DNA from: Sphingomonadaceae bacterium
GTDB taxonomy: Bacteria > Pseudomonadota > Alphaproteobacteria > Sphingomonadales > Sphingomonadaceae
Direction of reading: 5' to 3'
DNA length: 64,000 nt
NCBI GenBank assembly: GCA_020850455.1
Contig: JADZEQ010000002.1
Coordinates: 159,219 to 223,218, forward strand
Both the position numbers and the translations under genes were made by a program. Positions within the stretch are counted from its first letter, which is position 1. Each line of letters opens with the position of its first letter. Under the pieces are notes generated by a model. That model searched no databases. It was not told the DNA's origin and worked only from the letters and a program-made list of their open reading frames with translations. Positions 33,820-42,209 of the stretch are shown here, in pieces.

Positions 33820-34358
33820 GCCGCGATGTCGGGCAGGTCGCCCGCCAATATCGCCGCCGAATCGCATGCCGCCAGCGCATCGGCAAAATGTGCCAGCCGA
33901 ACGCCGGCAGCACTTGCAGCAGCAGGGGCAATGGCATCCCCCAAATTGCGCGCCAGCACATCAGCCATTTTTTCCGCGCGCGCACCGGCCGCGCCCGCTG
34001 CATCGCGGTAAGCCCCCAATCGCCCGCCGAGCGCCGCCATCATCCGCCCGATATGTTTGCCAACCACCATGTCGCCAATGCCAATCTGGCGCAGTTGCGC
34101 ATCCATATCATCGACGAAAATTTCGGTCAGCCAGACGCTTTTCTGCGCCAAATCCGCCGCATCCTCCAACCGCAACAGGGTGAGGGAGAGGAGAGCGGTC
34201 ACCATTTCAAACCGCCCGTCAATATGGTCGGGCACCCCGCCATGGTACCAGATGGGCGCACGCGCACGCACCACCAGCGCGTCGTAAAGCGGGCGCATGA
34301 CATCGCGCGCCAGGGGGCGTGGGGTGAAGATGCGCGACAGGCGGGACAATATCGACAT
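33816..34358 (-). CDS. Ubiquinol-cytochrome c chaperone (CBP3/UQCC1-like)
   Basis: 180 residues, similar to the Cbp3/UQCC1 family that assists cytochrome b assembly in the bc1 complex. The helical core contains PIWYHGGVPDHIDGRFEMV, LLSLTLLRLE and VDDMDAQLRQIGIGDMVVGKHIGRM, which match the family pattern. It is the first gene of a two-gene unit with yceD, overlapping by 4 bases. It is divergent from bamE. Confidence 0.87.
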   Translation of the reverse strand: MSILSRLSRIFTPRPLARDVMRPLYDALVVRARAPIWYHGGVPDHIDGRFEMVTALLSLTLLRLEDAADLAQKSVWLTEIFVDDMDAQLRQIGIGDMVVGKHIGRMMAALGGRLGAYRDAAGAAGARAEKMADVLARNLGDAIAPAAASAAGVRLAHFADALAACDSAAILAGDLPDIAA

Positions 34359-34481
34359 GGCCGGAGCGCATAAGCCTGCCGCGCAACGCTTGCAACGCCG
34401 GTGCGACCTCGCCTAAAGCGGGGCGGATATTCTGCCCCCACCGGCGGGCCAAATGTGCCGCGCCGTTTGAAAGGATTTTGC

Positions 34482-35003
34482 ATGCGCCCCACCCGCGCCA
34501 TTTTTGCCACCTGTGTTATCGGCATGGGCCTGATCGGCGCGGGTTGCACCCAGTTGCGCACGCACGAAGGCTATATCGTCGATGATGCGCTCTTGTCGTC
34601 GGTGGCCCCGGGGATCGACAATCGCGCATCGGTTGAACGCACGCTCGGCCAACCGACGCTGGCCAGCCAGTTCGGCACGGTGAACGGCGCGGGTGCGATC
34701 ACCAATGCTGCACAGGCCAGCGACTGGTATTATGTTTCGCGCAACAACCGGGCGCTCGCCTTTCGTCGGCCGCGCACCCGTGAACAATTGCTCGTCCATA
34801 TTCATTTCGATGCGCTGGGCAATGTCGCATCGGTTGACCGGTCAGGGGTTGAACGGGTGGTACGGATCAACCCCAATTCTGACGCAACCCCGACGCTCGG
34901 TCGCCACCGCAGCTTTTTTGAAGAATTATTCGGCAATATTGGCACGGTGGGCGCTGCCGGGGCCGGTGGTGCTGGCGGCGGGGGCGCGAGCAGCGGCGGT
35001 TGA
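34482..35003 (+). CDS. bamE: Outer membrane assembly factor BamE, lipoprotein
   Basis: 173 residues. A lipoprotein signal MRPTRAIFATCVIGMGLIGAGC places the acylated cysteine at 22. The SmpA/OmlA domain follows: GYIVDDALLSSVAPGIDNRASVERTLGQPT is split by family landmarks (the 'V..lG.Pt' element) and ends with WYYVSR. BamE stabilises the BamABCD outer-membrane assembly machine. The tail is Gly/Ala-rich (GAAGAGGAGGGG) and probably disordered. The frame opens earlier at 34401; 34482 follows GAAAGGATT. Confidence 0.9.
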   Translation: MRPTRAIFATCVIGMGLIGAGCTQLRTHEGYIVDDALLSSVAPGIDNRASVERTLGQPTLASQFGTVNGAGAITNAAQASDWYYVSRNNRALAFRRPRTREQLLVHIHFDALGNVASVDRSGVERVVRINPNSDATPTLGRHRSFFEELFGNIGTVGAAGAGGAGGGGASSGG

Positions 35004-35033
35004 TCCGCCCAGCAATAATCCGCCCAGCAATAA
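35004..35033 (+). repeat. Perfect 15-bp tandem repeat after bamE
   Basis: TCCGCCCAGCAATAA is present twice back to back, immediately after the bamE stop codon. Each unit contains an in-frame TAA, so a duplication here would not extend the protein. No hairpin is formed. It is probably a slippage duplication in the bamE-dsbD gap. Confidence 0.85.
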
Positions 35034-35113
35034 ATTGACCCGCACGACACCCATTTCCCCCTGTTCAGCCGCGCGTGGCGCGGTATAGCGCGCTGGCGGG
35101 GGCGATTGGGGAC

Positions 35114-37309
35114 ATGTTGATGCAAATGTGCCGCGCCATTTGGGCGATTTTCCGCCTCCTCTCGCGCCTCCTCCTCCCGTGCCTTCTGCTTGCTGGCGGG
35201 GCGGCCGTCGCGCAGGGTCTCAACCCCACCAACCATATTCGCGCCGAACTGCTCGCCGAAAATGCGATTGCACCGAGGCAAAGCGGCAGCATCGCCATTT
35301 TAATGACCCCCGATGCCGGCTGGCACGGCTATTGGGTCAATGGTGGCGATGCCGGTTTTGGCATGCAATTGACGTGGGACAATCCGGCAGGGGTGGCGAT
35401 CACCCCGCTCGAATATCCGGTGCCATCGACGCTGGTGATATCGGGCCTGATGAACCATGTATATGAACGCCCCTATGCATTGTTGGCGCGCATAACCCTG
35501 CCCCCCGATGCCGTGCCGGGTTCCACCATCGCGCTGCGCGCCCGCGCGCAATGGCTCGCCTGTACCGACAAGGTTTGCGTGCCCGAAAGCGCCGAACTCT
35601 CGCTCGACCTGCCCGTCGCGGCGGGGCAAGGCGGTGGCGACCCGCGCTTTGCCGCATGGCGCGCCGCGCTGCCGCAGGCGCTGGGCGCACCCGGCAGCTA
35701 TCAGACGGTGGGCGACAATATCCGCTTTGCCCTGCCGCTGCCGCGCACGCTGGTGCTGCGCGCGCCGCGCCTGTTTGTCGAAAGCCCCAACATCGTCGCG
35801 GCGGGGGCAGCGCAAAGCTTTTGGCGCGATGGCGACCGGCTGATTGTCGAAATGGGCCGCGCGACGGGCAGGCAAGCAGCGGCGGGTACCATCCGCGGAC
35901 TCCTGCGCATTGCCGATGGTCGCGCGCTGCAATTTGACGCGCAAGCGGGCAATGTCGCGGCAGGCGGCACATTGCTGGCGCGCATCCCCTCTGCGCGGGA
36001 GGGTGGGGATGGTGGCGCGGCGGACGGCGCCGATAGCAATGGAAATGGCAATGGAAATGCCAATGGAAATGGTGGCGCATTTGGCTGGGCGCTCTTTCTC
36101 TCGGCGCTGGGCGGCGCGATTTTGGGCGGGCTCATCCTCAACATCATGCCCTGCGTCTTTCCGATATTGAGCCTCAAGGCATTGGCGCTCGCCCGCGCGG
36201 GCGGCGAACAGGTACAGGTGCAGCGCGAAGGGCTGGCCTATGCCGCAGGCACCGTCATCACCGCGATGCTGCTCGGCGCGATTTTGATGTTGCTGCGCGC
36301 GGGCGGCGAAGCGCTGGGCTGGGCATTTCAATTGCAACGCCCCGAATCGGTCATACTGCTCATCGTGCTGATGGGGGTGGTGGCCGCCAATTTGGCCGGG
36401 CTATTTGAATTTACCGGCCTCAGCTTTTCGATGCGGCCAAAGACGGCGGTCGCGGGCGGCGGGGATGATGGCGCACGCGGCGCTTTCCTCACCGGTGCGC
36501 TCGCCGCCTTTGTCGCAACGCCGTGCACCGGCCCCTTCATGGGCGCGGCATTGGGCGCGACGCTGACGCTGCCGGTCTGGGCGGCGCTCCCCATATTCGG
36601 CGGGCTGGGCCTGGGGCTGGCGCTCCCCTTCCTCGCCATCGCCTTTATCCCACCGCTGCGGGCACGCTTGCCGCGCCCCGGTGCGTGGATGGTGACGCTG
36701 CGCCGCTGGCTGGCGCTACCCATGGCGCTGACCGCGCTCGCGCTCGTCTGGCTATTGTCGCGGCAGGTCGGCATGACCGGCTGGTGGCTGGGTGGCGGGC
36801 TGCTCGTGGCGGTCGCGGCCATTGCCTATATGGGTGGCCGCGCGCAGCGCGACGGCGGGGCAATTTCGCCATATATATTTGTAATTGCAGCATTAATTGT
36901 TCCAGCCAGCCTGCTGCTACCTGCGGCTACTACGGCTACACATTGGGCTATTTCAACGCGCGGTGCCGCCCCATGGTCCGCCGCCGCACGCGACGCCGCG
37001 CTGGCCGACGGGCATGCCGTCTTTGTCGATTTCACTGCCGACTGGTGCCTGACCTGCAAGGTCAATGAAGCCGCTGCGATCGACCGCGCCGAAACCCGCG
37101 CCGCCTTTGCCCGCCATGGCGTCGTCGTCCTGATCGGCGACTGGACCAATGGCGACCCGGCGATCACCGCTGAACTGGCGCGCCATGGCCGCAACAGCCT
37201 GCCGCTCTACCTCTGGTATCCGGCGGGCGCGCACGAACCCGAAATATTGCCGCAAATATTGACCCCCGCCATGCTGATGGCGCGGGCGGAACGCAGCCCG
37301 GCGCGCTGA
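35114..37309 (+). CDS. dsbD: Thiol:disulfide interchange protein DsbD
   Basis: 731 residues. DsbD passes electrons from cytoplasmic thioredoxin to periplasmic proteins. After a signal segment (LLLPCLLLAGGAAVAQG), the periplasmic alpha domain has WLACTDKVCVPE with its Cys pair. The eight-helix beta domain has NIMPCVFP and ATPCTGPF, the two membrane cysteines. The C-terminal thioredoxin domain has DFTADWCLTCK. A short Asn-Gly repeat (36038-36073) links the alpha and beta domains. Start 35114 is preferred to GTG 35075; 35120 and 35126 are also possible. The tlyA start overlaps its stop by one base. Confidence 0.93.
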   Translation: MLMQMCRAIWAIFRLLSRLLLPCLLLAGGAAVAQGLNPTNHIRAELLAENAIAPRQSGSIAILMTPDAGWHGYWVNGGDAGFGMQLTWDNPAGVAITPLEYPVPSTLVISGLMNHVYERPYALLARITLPPDAVPGSTIALRARAQWLACTDKVCVPESAELSLDLPVAAGQGGGDPRFAAWRAALPQALGAPGSYQTVGDNIRFALPLPRTLVLRAPRLFVESPNIVAAGAAQSFWRDGDRLIVEMGRATGRQAAAGTIRGLLRIADGRALQFDAQAGNVAAGGTLLARIPSAREGGDGGAADGADSNGNGNGNANGNGGAFGWALFLSALGGAILGGLILNIMPCVFPILSLKALALARAGGEQVQVQREGLAYAAGTVITAMLLGAILMLLRAGGEALGWAFQLQRPESVILLIVLMGVVAANLAGLFEFTGLSFSMRPKTAVAGGGDDGARGAFLTGALAAFVATPCTGPFMGAALGATLTLPVWAALPIFGGLGLGLALPFLAIAFIPPLRARLPRPGAWMVTLRRWLALPMALTALALVWLLSRQVGMTGWWLGGGLLVAVAAIAYMGGRAQRDGGAISPYIFVIAALIVPASLLLPAATTATHWAISTRGAAPWSAAARDAALADGHAVFVDFTADWCLTCKVNEAAAIDRAETRAAFARHGVVVLIGDWTNGDPAITAELARHGRNSLPLYLWYPAGAHEPEILPQILTPAMLMARAERSPAR

Positions 37310-38082
37310 TGGCCAAAATGCGCGCCGATCAGCGGGTGGTGGAACTAGGCCTTGCCGAAAGCCGTACCCGCGCGCAGGCGCTAATCCTCGCCGGGCAAAT
37401 CTATCTCGCCACCCAGCGCATCGACAAACCGGGGCAGATGGTCGCTGCCGATGCGCCCATCCATGCCAAGGGGCGCGACCATCCATGGGTTTCACGCGGT
37501 GGCATTAAACTTGACCACGCATTGACCGCGCTCGGCTGGGATGTGACGGGTGTGGTGGCAATCGACGTCGGTTCCTCCACCGGCGGCTTTACCGATGTGT
37601 TGCTAAGCCGGGGGGCCGCGCGCGTCTATGCCGTCGATTCGGGCACCAACCAACTGGCGTGGAAGCTGCGTGACGACCCGCGGGTTATCGTCCATGAACA
37701 AACGAGTGCACGGACATTAACGACGCGCCACATTCCCGAGCCGATTAGCTTCATCGTATGTGACGCGAGCTTTATCGCGCTCGCCAAAATATTACCGGTG
37801 CCGATGGGCTTTGCCGCGCCGGGTGCGCGACTGGTTGCGCTCGTCAAACCGCAATTCGAAGCCGAACGGCACGAAATTGGCAAAAAGGGTGTGGTGCGCG
37901 ACGGCGCCGTCCATCGGCGGGTTTGCGCCGATGCGGCGACATTCCTGCAAAATGCTGGCTGGCAGACCATGCCCATCCTTACCAGTCCCATCACCGGGCC
38001 AGAGGGCAATGTCGAATTTCTGCTTGCCGCGACGCTGGGCGATGCGACACATGGTGCCAATATGGTTGGGGAGGGTGATTGA
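37309..38082 (+). CDS. tlyA: TlyA family rRNA (cytidine-2'-O)-methyltransferase
   Basis: 257 residues. An N-terminal S4 RNA-binding domain (RVVELGLAESRTRAQALILAG) precedes a FtsJ-like methyltransferase with the SAM motif DVGSSTGGFTD (about 84-94) and YAVDSGTNQLAWKLR. TlyA methylates cytidines in 16S and/or 23S rRNA. The start shares one base with the dsbD stop and its stop overlaps the next start (TGATG), so three genes are coupled in a row. Confidence 0.93.
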   Translation: MAKMRADQRVVELGLAESRTRAQALILAGQIYLATQRIDKPGQMVAADAPIHAKGRDHPWVSRGGIKLDHALTALGWDVTGVVAIDVGSSTGGFTDVLLSRGAARVYAVDSGTNQLAWKLRDDPRVIVHEQTSARTLTTRHIPEPISFIVCDASFIALAKILPVPMGFAAPGARLVALVKPQFEAERHEIGKKGVVRDGAVHRRVCADAATFLQNAGWQTMPILTSPITGPEGNVEFLLAATLGDATHGANMVGEGD

Positions 38083-38639
38083 TGCAGGAAATCGCGTCGG
38101 GCGGGCAATTGCGTATGGCGCTGCTGCGCTGGCTACTGCTGACTGTCCCGGCGATGCTGGGGCTGGGCGCGCTGTCGGCGCGGCTGGCGCTCAGCAACCA
38201 TGCATGCCGCTGGTTCGGGGCATTGCATGCGCCGCAGCCCGACCTGCATTTCCTCAGTTGGGGCTGGCTATTTTGCTATGCGGCGCTGGCAGTGGCGCTC
38301 GCCATCCTCATCGCCGCACGCGGGGCAAGGGGACGGAGCGGGGTCATCGCCCTTATCCTCATCATAACCGCGCTTCTTTTTGCTTGGCACCCCATGGTCT
38401 TTGGCATGCAATTGCTAACGTTCGGCTGCTGGAGTGTTGCTTGCACCGCGCTCCTCACCCTGTGCAGCGCCATATGGTCGTGGCACATTCGTCCTGTCGC
38501 TGCGGTCTTGCTTGTGGCTGTCGCAGCATGGCTGGCGTTCGTCGCACTCGCTTTTTTCCGGCTCGACGCGCAAAATCCGCACGCCGAAAACCTTGTCGTT
38601 CCAGTAGCCAGCACCAATATCGGTGCCATCATCCGCTAA
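38082..38639 (+). CDS. TspO/MBR-like membrane protein (divergent)
   Basis: 185 residues with about five hydrophobic helices. The layout, with a Trp-containing first loop, the segment FAWHPMVFGMQL resembling the TspO 'AWNPLFFG' helix, and a final helix with ALAFFRLDAQNP, suggests the TspO/MBR family of tryptophan-rich sensors that bind porphyrins and isoprenoids. Several usual Trp and Asn residues are missing, so it is divergent. The position next to tlyA and ubiK fits an arrangement I recall from sphingomonads. An unrelated five-helix protein cannot be excluded. Confidence 0.55.
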   Translation: MQEIASGGQLRMALLRWLLLTVPAMLGLGALSARLALSNHACRWFGALHAPQPDLHFLSWGWLFCYAALAVALAILIAARGARGRSGVIALILIITALLFAWHPMVFGMQLLTFGCWSVACTALLTLCSAIWSWHIRPVAAVLLVAVAAWLAFVALAFFRLDAQNPHAENLVVPVASTNIGAIIR

Positions 38640-38656
38640 ATTTTGGGGAGCAACCC

Positions 38657-38908
38657 ATGCAGTCGCAGAAGAAAATCTTTGAAGATATGGCCAAGGTGCT
38701 GAACGGCGCTGCGGGCACTTTTGCCGGCATGGCGCGCGAGGTTCAGGAAGGGGCCAAGGAACGCGCACGCGAATTTATGGGTGGCGTCGATTTCGTCAGC
38801 CGCGAAGAATTTGATGTGCTGGCCGAACGCGTCGCCACGCTCGAAGCCGCGCTTCGCGCCGGTACGGCGACAGATGCGCCACCCAAGGAACGCAAAAGTA
38901 AAAAATAG
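38657..38908 (+). CDS. ubiK: Ubiquinone biosynthesis accessory factor UbiK (BMFP family)
   Basis: 83 residues. Two helical parts: an amphipathic N-terminal region (KIFEDMAKVLNGAAGTFAGM) and a C-terminal coiled coil (SREEFDVLAERVATLEAAL) that trimerises in this family, ending in a Lys-rich tail. UbiK supports the soluble Ubi complex in ubiquinone synthesis. GGGGAG lies 7 bases before the ATG. A long frame from 37760 runs through tlyA in another phase and is not real. Confidence 0.9.
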   Translation: MQSQKKIFEDMAKVLNGAAGTFAGMAREVQEGAKERAREFMGGVDFVSREEFDVLAERVATLEAALRAGTATDAPPKERKSKK

Positions 38909-38959
38909 CGGCGCTTTTGCCCGCTTGCACCGCGCGGGCGGAACGCGCATGGCGGGCGC

Positions 38960-39463
38960 ATGATGACCCATGGTTTTGATCAGGATGATGACGGCGATGA
39001 ACCCATTGCCATGCTGACCAGCTATTGCGAGGCGCAGGGCTGGACGCATGAAATGGTGGGGGAAGAGGAATTGGTCACCAGCATGCCCGGCAGCTGGAGC
39101 CAATATGAACTGCGCGCCGTCTGGCGGGAGGAGGATGGCGTCCTCCAGATCATGTTATTCCCCGACATTCGCGTCGCAGAGGAACGGCGCGCCGCAACAT
39201 ATGAGACGCTGTCGCTGATCAACGAAAATATGTGGATGGGGCATTTTGAATTATGGTCCAACCCCGGCATTTTGGTCTGGCGACACGCGACCATGGTCGG
39301 CACCGAACGCGGCATTACCATGGCGATGACCGAACAATTATTGGGCGTGGCGATGGAGGAATGCGACCGTTTCTACCCCGCTTTTCAGTTCATGCTGTGG
39401 GGCAATAAAAGCCCCAGCGAAGCAATTGCCGCCGCGATGGTGGAAACGCAGGGCGAAGCGTGA
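38960..39463 (+). CDS. YbjN domain-containing protein
   Basis: 167 residues. The YbjN (DUF1790-type) fold is related to type III secretion chaperones and its role is not well defined. Family features include MLTSYCEAQGWTHE near the start, an alternating strand pattern (YELRAVWREEDGVLQIMLF) and LWSNPGILVWRH. Many alphaproteobacteria keep it directly before proC, as here, with a 4-base GTGA overlap. A second ATG immediately follows the first. Confidence 0.87.
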   Translation: MMTHGFDQDDDGDEPIAMLTSYCEAQGWTHEMVGEEELVTSMPGSWSQYELRAVWREEDGVLQIMLFPDIRVAEERRAATYETLSLINENMWMGHFELWSNPGILVWRHATMVGTERGITMAMTEQLLGVAMEECDRFYPAFQFMLWGNKSPSEAIAAAMVETQGEA

Positions 39464-40296
39464 GCGGCACTTTACAGGATTTTGACGCACGCATCCTGCT
39501 GTTCGGGTGTGGCAAAATGGCGGGCGCGATGCTGCACCGCTGGCTGGCCAAAGGGCTGCCCCCCGCACAGGTAACGGCGGTGCGCCACAGCGGCGCGCCG
39601 GTTGCCGACAATGTTGCCGTTCACACAAGTGCAGCCGGATTGGCGGTGCCCGACATATTGTGCATCGGGGTGAAGCCGCAGCAATTTGCCACGCTTGCCA
39701 CGCAAATATCGCCGTTGGTCGGCCCGCAAACATTGGTCGTTTCGATGATGGCGGGGATTGAGATTTCCAGCCTGCGCGCGGCGCTCCAAACATCCGCGCC
39801 CCAAACATCCGCGCCCATTGTGCGCATCATGCCCAATATGCCGGTTGCGGCGGGGTTGGGGGTTGTCGTCGTCACCGGCGCTATGCCCGATACGGCGTGC
39901 ACCATGCTCGACACGCTGCTCGCACCGCTCGGCACCGTCCACGCATTGGCAGATGAAAGCGCGCTCGATGCTGTCACCGCCCTGACCGGCTGCGGACCGG
40001 CCTTTTTCTATGCCTTTGCAGACGCGCTGGCGGAAGCGGCGGGGCAATTGGGGCTTAGCGCGGCGGATGGTGATGCGCTGACCCGCGCGATGCTATTTGG
40101 CGCGGCATCAACGCTGCAAACCTCGGCCAAAAGCGCACCCGAATTGGCGCGCGATGTCGCCAGCCCGGGCGGGATGACACAGGCGGGACTGGATGTGCTG
40201 GCCAAGGAAAATGCGCTGCACCAGTTGATAGACGCCACCTTGCGCGCGGCGGTGCGGCGCGGCGGTGAATTGGCCGCACTCGCCGGGCAGGGTTAG
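39460..40296 (+). CDS. proC: Pyrroline-5-carboxylate reductase
   Basis: 278 residues from a GTG start. ProC makes the last step to proline, reducing P5C with NAD(P)H. The Rossmann motif is LFGCGKMAGAML (about 14-25); the C-terminal dimer domain shows ALTGCGPAFFYAFADAL and DVASPGGMTQAGLDVL, which bind the substrate. The GTG overlaps the ybjN stop. Its stop overlaps the MarR gene stop on the other strand by 4 bases. Confidence 0.95.
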   Translation: MSGTLQDFDARILLFGCGKMAGAMLHRWLAKGLPPAQVTAVRHSGAPVADNVAVHTSAAGLAVPDILCIGVKPQQFATLATQISPLVGPQTLVVSMMAGIEISSLRAALQTSAPQTSAPIVRIMPNMPVAAGLGVVVVTGAMPDTACTMLDTLLAPLGTVHALADESALDAVTALTGCGPAFFYAFADALAEAAGQLGLSAADGDALTRAMLFGAASTLQTSAKSAPELARDVASPGGMTQAGLDVLAKENALHQLIDATLRAAVRRGGELAALAGQG

Positions 40297-40844
40297 GCGC
40301 TGCCCTTGCGCCGCGCCAGTTCGGCAATTGCGGCATGGCTGGCGACCGGCACCATCCCTTCAAGCACCCGCCAAAAACCGCTCACCGCATTTTGTCCGGC
40401 CGCAGCATAAGCCTCCGCCAGCGCGCGGCTCAGCGCGGCATCAGCCTGCGCCGATAACCGCTCCCCCGCCGCGCTGGCAAAGAGCAATCGTTGCCGCCGA
40501 TCGCGCATGCCGGGCAAAATCTCGATCAGTCCGCGCCGTTCCAGATCGCGCGCCACGCGGCCGAGCGCCTGTTTGCTGGTCGCGGTAATCGGCACAAAAT
40601 CGGTGATTGCATTGCCCGGCCACTGCACGACATGCGCAAGCAAGCGGGCGTGGGCGCGCCCTATCCCCACTTCGCGCAACAACCCATCGGCTTGCGCGGC
40701 AAGGTGCACCGCGCCCATCTGCAAAAGGGCGATACCGCGCGCAACCTCCGCCTCCCGCAAAAAGAGGGGGGAGGCCGCAAGGTTGAGCCGTGCGAGACCA
40801 TAGCCGGTATCGGCCCGACCGCTGTTTATGTTGCCATCCGTCAT
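40293..40844 (-). CDS. MarR family winged-helix regulator
   Basis: 183 residues. The central region is a winged helix of MarR type: ARLLAHVVQWPGNAITDFV, then ITATSKQALGRVARDLERRGLIE (recognition helix) and the wing PGMRDRRQRLLF. Flanking helices would form the dimer interface. It is divergent from ilvE with a 100-base gap, so it may regulate ilvE or itself. The ATG at 40844 is preferred to a TTG at 40871; no strong ribosome-binding site is seen for either. Confidence 0.87.
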   Translation of the reverse strand: MTDGNINSGRADTGYGLARLNLAASPLFLREAEVARGIALLQMGAVHLAAQADGLLREVGIGRAHARLLAHVVQWPGNAITDFVPITATSKQALGRVARDLERRGLIEILPGMRDRRQRLLFASAAGERLSAQADAALSRALAEAYAAAGQNAVSGFWRVLEGMVPVASHAAIAELARRKGSA

Positions 40845-40944
40845 CGACGATATTTCAGCATGAGTGCGCAATCATCGCAAGGCTTGCCAGACCGGGCAGC
40901 GCTGGCTAACCGGCTTGACTATATATCCCAGAAAAAGCACGGAC

Positions 40945-42027
40945 ATGACCCGGATAATCACCCAGCCGCACCCCAATCCCGTTTCCGCAACCGAACGGGC
41001 TGAACGCATCGCCGACCCCGGCTTTGGCAAGGTTTTCACAGATCATATGGTGGTCGCCCGCTATACTGCTGGCACAGGCTGGAGCGATGCCGAACTGACG
41101 GCGCGCGGCCCGCTCAGCATCGATCCCGCCAGCGCGGTGCTCCATTATGCGCAGGAAATTTTTGAAGGGCTGAAGGCATATCGCCATGCCGACGGCGCGA
41201 TGGCGCTATTCCGCCCGGATGCCAATGCCGCGCGCTTTAACCAGAGCGCGACACGCATGGCGATGCCGCATTTCCCAGAGGAAATTTTTGTCGATGCGTG
41301 CAAGGCAATCGCCCGCATGGACGCTGCATGGTTCCCGCCGGTCGAGGGGGGGTCGCTCTATCTGCGTCCCTTCATGTTCGCGTCGGAAGTATTTTTGGGC
41401 GTGAAGCCGAGCAGCGAATATCTCTTCATTGTGCTGGCAGCGGCATCGGGCGGTTATTTCAAGCCGGGGGCGAGCGGCATCAACCTGCTGGTTTCGGACC
41501 ATGATTCGCGCAGCGGACCGGGCGGCACGGGCGCTGCCAAATGCGGCGGCAATTATGCAGCAAGCCTGCGCTTTCAGGCCGAATCCATAGCCAAGGGCTA
41601 TGACCAGATCGTCTTCCTCGACGCGGTGGAACGCCGCTATGTGGAGGAATTGGGCGGCATGAACCTCTTCTTTGTCTTTGACGATGGGTCGATCCTGACC
41701 CCGCCGCTCGATGGCTGCATATTGCCCGGTATCACCCGCGATTCGATTTTGACGCTAGCGCGCGACAAGGGCCTTGCCGTACGCGAAGAACGCTATGCCA
41801 TCGATGCTTGGCGCGCTGACGCGGCGAGCGGCAAGCTACGCGAGGTCTTTGCCTGCGGCACCGCAGCGGTCGTTACGCCAGTGGCGAGTGTCAGCGGCGA
41901 TGACTTCAAGGCAGAAATTGGCGCAGGAGCGACCGGCCAATTGACCGAGGCGCTGCGCAGCCAATTGGTCGCCATTCAGCGTGGGACCGCCGCCGACCCC
42001 TATGGCTGGGTGCAGCGTATCGATTAA
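40945..42027 (+). CDS. ilvE: Branched-chain amino acid aminotransferase
   Basis: 360 residues, a class IV (fold type IV) PLP enzyme of the BCAT II subgroup. The PLP lysine is Lys199 in GAAKCGGNYAAS. Other landmarks are QEIFEGLKAYR, ERRYVEELGGMN and PGITRDSIL. It interconverts Leu, Ile and Val with their 2-oxo acids. The ATG at 40945 follows a weak ribosome site. tRNA-Gln lies 70 bases downstream on the same strand. Confidence 0.95.
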   Translation: MTRIITQPHPNPVSATERAERIADPGFGKVFTDHMVVARYTAGTGWSDAELTARGPLSIDPASAVLHYAQEIFEGLKAYRHADGAMALFRPDANAARFNQSATRMAMPHFPEEIFVDACKAIARMDAAWFPPVEGGSLYLRPFMFASEVFLGVKPSSEYLFIVLAAASGGYFKPGASGINLLVSDHDSRSGPGGTGAAKCGGNYAASLRFQAESIAKGYDQIVFLDAVERRYVEELGGMNLFFVFDDGSILTPPLDGCILPGITRDSILTLARDKGLAVREERYAIDAWRADAASGKLREVFACGTAAVVTPVASVSGDDFKAEIGAGATGQLTEALRSQLVAIQRGTAADPYGWVQRID

Positions 42028-42097
42028 ATTACAGCGAAACGGCAAAAAGCGGCTTTCAAAATGGGCTGAAGGCCCCTATTGCCGCGCCGCGACATGC

Positions 42098-42172
42098 TGG
42101 GGCGTAGCCAAGCGGTAAGGCAGCGGTTTTTGGTACCGCCATGCGGAGGTTCGAATCCTCCCGCCCCAGCCA
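42098..42172 (+). tRNA. tRNA-Gln (anticodon TTG)
   Basis: A 75-base cloverleaf with encoded CCA. The acceptor stem pairs TGGGGCG with CGCCCCA; the anticodon stem GCGGT/ACCGC encloses TTTTGGT with anticodon TTG. The T arm is GGAGG-TTCGAAT-CCTCC. The UUG anticodon reads CAA and, by wobble, CAG codons. Confidence 0.97.
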
Positions 42173-42209
42173 GTCGAACCACAGTCGAACCGGTTGCGAC
42201 TTTGATCGC

